The notes beneath the pieces are model-generated. The model was not told where the DNA came from. It saw nothing but the letters and a program-made list of their open reading frames with translations, and searched no databases. Made by a program: the position numbers and the translations under genes. This document shows positions 61,314-64,000 of a stretch of DNA of 64,000 nt, in pieces; the first letter of the stretch is position 1, and the number at the start of each line of letters is the position of its first letter. Location of the stretch: contig CP126195.1 in assembly GCA_030272155.1 (NCBI GenBank), positions 3,207,001 to 3,271,000 of the forward strand. Reading direction: 5' to 3'. The DNA comes from Tetradesmus obliquus. Lineage: Eukaryota; Chlorophyta; Chlorophyceae; Sphaeropleales; Scenedesmaceae.

Positions 61314-62966
61314 TCAGCGCCACACCGCCACCACCGCCATGCATACAGGCAGCAACAGCTGGGCTGCAGCCAGCGCCACCGGGTGCAACAGCCAGGCTAA
61401 CAGCCAGCCCATGCTGCTGGCCCTGCTGTTGTTGCTGCTGCTGCAGCCCAGCTTCTTTTGAGCTAGCAGCTGCTGCTGCTGCTGCTGCTGCTGGCTGTGG
61501 GCCAGTTGCGTGCCATGCACCTGCCCCAGATGGGCTGCTGTATCCTGCAAGCGCCTGCTGCTGCTGCAGTTGATACTGCAGCACCACAGCCACAGCATCC
61601 ACAGCAGCAGCCACGCAACCCATCTGCCTGATATGAACACGACAGCCGCCACCCCCAACAGCCCCTCATACAGCGCTGCAGGCAGCAGGACCGCTGCCAT
61701 CGGCAGCTGCTCTGCTGTCAGCGGCAGCGCTGCCAGCAGCAGCGAGATGAACGGATCGGCTGCCGGCAGCGTTGCTGTGGCGTGCCTGCTGTTTGTGGCT
61801 GCTGCTGCAGCAGCTGCGCTGCTGCGCTGGCCCCAAGCCCAGACTGTCCAAAGCACCAGGCACGTTTGGCCCAGCAGAAAGCGTCCTGCAAGCGCACACA
61901 GCAACCCAGCAGCAGTGCTAACCACTTTGCACAATCACAGCAGAGATGACGGGAACCTTCTGTAACTCGCAGTTGCGTCAATCACAGCCGATTGCTTATG
62001 GTAAAGCATAGAGCGCCGGAAAGCTGATGTGGCATGGGCGGTGGGCGCAGCAGGTCTTTATGTTCTGCATGACATCCAACATATGGCAGCTGCTGTCTCT
62101 GCTGCCGGTCCTTGTGCGCTATTGAAGCTGGGATCACAGTTGGTGTTGCTGCTGCTGCTGCTGCTGCTATTACTGTTGCACTGCATGCCGTCAACTTTGA
62201 AACGTGCACAAAGAACAACCGCATGGTGGCATATTCATACTGCAGAATGTCACAATGGGCGAGGTGAACGTAGCATGGTTGTTGCTTACCTGCTGCACCC
62301 ACCAGGCACCACACTGAGCTGGGACCACCGTAAGATGATAACCAGCCTCTGCGCTGCTGCTGCTTTGCTAGCCATGGCAGTAATGCCACAAGCTGCTGCA
62401 GCCCAGAAACCAGCTGCTGGAGTTGCTGCGCTGCTCCCAACTTGCGTGCAGCGCACCTAGACCACACTGCACTGCCGCCTGTGACCGTTCCAAGCACCAA
62501 CAGCAGCAGCAGCATCACCAGCCGGCCACTGCTCACTGCTAGCTGCAGGCGCGCTGTTTGCTGTGCCACCCTGCTGTTGCTGATGAACTCTGCAGCTGCT
62601 GCGGCCAGAGCAACTGTTGCTTGTGCTGTTGCTCGGCTCAGCAACACCAGCTGGTGTGTGCACCATGCTATGAAAGAGAGCTCTTTGTGACATGCTTCTG
62701 CAGACCTGCGCAGCATAACATCAAGCTGCATGCTTCACACATCTCAATAGATGGGTTGTTTGTACTTGGCAGCGGTGCAGTTCTGCTGTTGCCCATGCTA
62801 GTGCGGCTGCTGAGTAGCATGGCTATTCATCAGGGGTTGCAGAAGCCCAGCATGGAGGGTACTATCTGCAATGCTGCAAAGACACACACCTCCTGATGTG
62901 CTTCAGCTCCTCTGTTTGAGCTGCAAGCTGTTGCACTATCTGCTGCAGCAGCCTGTCAGGCGCTTC
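61314..62966 (-). CDS. Unknown multi-pass membrane protein, 5' end unresolved, three exons seen
   Basis: Exons: 62966-62890 (phase 0 to 2), 62705-62290, 61885-61314; phases agree and give 354 codons. A helical start (APDRLLQQIVQQLAAQTEEL) leads to SAEACHKELSFIAWCTHQLV and then a hydrophobic helix, LVMLLLLLVLGTVTGG. The last exon has FLLGQTCLVLWTVWAWGQ, PFISLLLAALPLTAEQLPMA, LYEGLLGVAAVVFISGRWVA and a C-terminal MGWLLAWLLHPVALAAAQLL, so at least four membrane segments are likely. A Q-rich loop precedes the last helix. No family was recognised. At least one exon upstream of 62966 with the start codon is missing. A competing frame in the last exon (to 61198) is also open but would need a splice that was not found. 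Confidence 0.55.
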
Positions 62967-64000
62967 CTGAACAGCATGTGACGAACTTGATTGCGCGTAG
63001 CTTATGTTTGTTTGTCTGCTTGCAGTTGGCACGGAGTGCCTCGACCGGACCATGGAGTACTTCGCGCCAACTACCCTCGAAAGGTGCAATGCAGCTGCAG
63101 CGATGTGCACGGATAGATAGGATTGGCGTCTGCAATGAATATCGAACATATGCAGGTGGCTGTGTCATGACGTTTGCTGACAGTCACCTTGGCAGTGCCG
63201 CAACTGCTGGCCCTGAGACAAGTGTACTGCCAACTGATCAGTATTCGAGGGTTCTGATCAGTAGCTGCCTCAATGTGCTGCTTGGTGTACATTGGTTTAC
63301 AGTGGCAGGTTTTGAAAGTTGCTCCATCTGACCATCAGGAGCTGCTGTGACACTTGCTTTTAGCTGCCAGCTATTGACAGTCTCAAGATGCCAGGTGGCT
63401 GATAATGTTCCAACTCTGCTGAAGCCGGCCGGTATCAGCCTAGGAAGGGAACCAAATGAATACATGTGATGTCTCGTTACACAGAAAGAGAACACAGCCG
63501 ATCGTGGCATGCAGTCACGGCAAACAGCCACCATGGCGACTCGCCAGGGGCATGTTGGAAGCTGATGCACAAGACAGTTCGCTCAAGGCAAGACTCGCTT
63601 CAACGTAGATGAACATGGTGTTATACAAGGTGCACATGTGTCCCAAGGAGAGATGGTGTGCCCGCCCTGACAGGCGGGGAGGCCATGCAAAACAGTGTAC
63701 ACCCTGCACAACCAGCAGCTGGGGCAGCTGCTGCAGATCACCCACACCTCTCATCCTGCAGATGCTTCAGGCTACCCAAAACCTCTCCTCTGTAAACAGC
63801 ACACCACACTACAAACACAGGACACGGCTGCTGCACTAGACCCACAGCCCAGGTGCCAGCAGCAAGCACCAGCTGCTGAGGTCTAGCAGCAGCACCATAC
63901 ACTCAACACACCACAGGCCAGCTGCTTGCAACCACTACCTACACAAGAATCACGCACACAACAGCCAAGCCAGCTAATGCAAGACAGCATCACCCGCTTA
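62967..64000. other. Right edge of the window, no gene recognised
   Basis: This should contain the missing 5' exon and promoter of the membrane-protein gene. Short ORFs on both strands have no recognisable domain. Confidence 0.4.

Noticed and set aside
61198-61623. Alternative frame at the end of the membrane-protein gene, Q/A/G-rich
   Set aside because: The main frame stays open to 61314 and ends in a convincing membrane helix; no splice into this frame was found.

Overview
The window is nuclear DNA of a green alga (Chlorophyta). The genes are split by many short GT-AG introns that end almost always in TGCAG. Protein families include an M11 (gametolysin) protease, a plant-type SnRK1 kinase, a KAPP-type FHA-PP2C phosphatase, a plant/algal RING protein with a Tmemb_185A-like membrane region and a group 1 LEA protein. 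CAG/CTG trinucleotide tracts are everywhere. This recalls Sphaeropleales such as Scenedesmaceae, but the genus is inference. No prokaryotic, organellar, CRISPR or clear viral feature was seen. All gene models were built by hand from splice motifs, reading phase and family resemblance; no transcript data or searches were available.

Layout. 0.6-2.4 kb (-): Nudix hydrolase. 2.9-5.1 kb (+): plastid PDZ-domain membrane protein, divergent from the Nudix gene. 6.85-7.7 kb (-): coiled-coil gene, 3' end unresolved. 9.5-15.2 kb (-): secreted M11 metalloprotease with bulb-lectin and jacalin-like domains. 16.1-17.6 kb (-): small protein with an eIF5A-like C-terminal OB domain. 17.9-24.8 kb (-): membrane-anchored FHA-PP2C phosphatase, about 1725 aa. 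26.2-29.4 kb (-): amino-acid/auxin permease (AAAP) transporter. 31.3-32.7 kb (+): unknown membrane/coiled-coil protein, followed by degenerate tandem units. 35.3-37.5 kb (-): unknown Q/S/A-rich protein. 38.7-44.4 kb (+): SnRK1 alpha kinase. 46.1-47.8 kb (+): group 1 LEA protein. 49.7-53.7 kb (-): membrane RING E3 candidate. 55.5-55.8 kb (-): orphan exon. 55.9-59.6 kb (-): U2AF65-like splicing factor. 61.3-63.0 kb (-): unknown membrane protein.

The genes form no single pathway. What unites the window is its genome dynamics. Short local tandem duplications repeatedly copy the edge of an exon with its splice site into the neighbouring intron, or copy the last codons of a gene into its 3' flank. 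They occur in the SnRK1 kinase (three), the FHA-PP2C gene (two loci), the M11 protease, the PDZ gene and the AAAP transporter. A second theme is that CTG tracts on the coding strand sit directly before many 3' splice sites, while CAG tracts follow some 5' splice sites. Two introns carry both and could fold on themselves. The window also encodes a divergent U2AF65-like protein, the family that reads the 3' splice-site tract.
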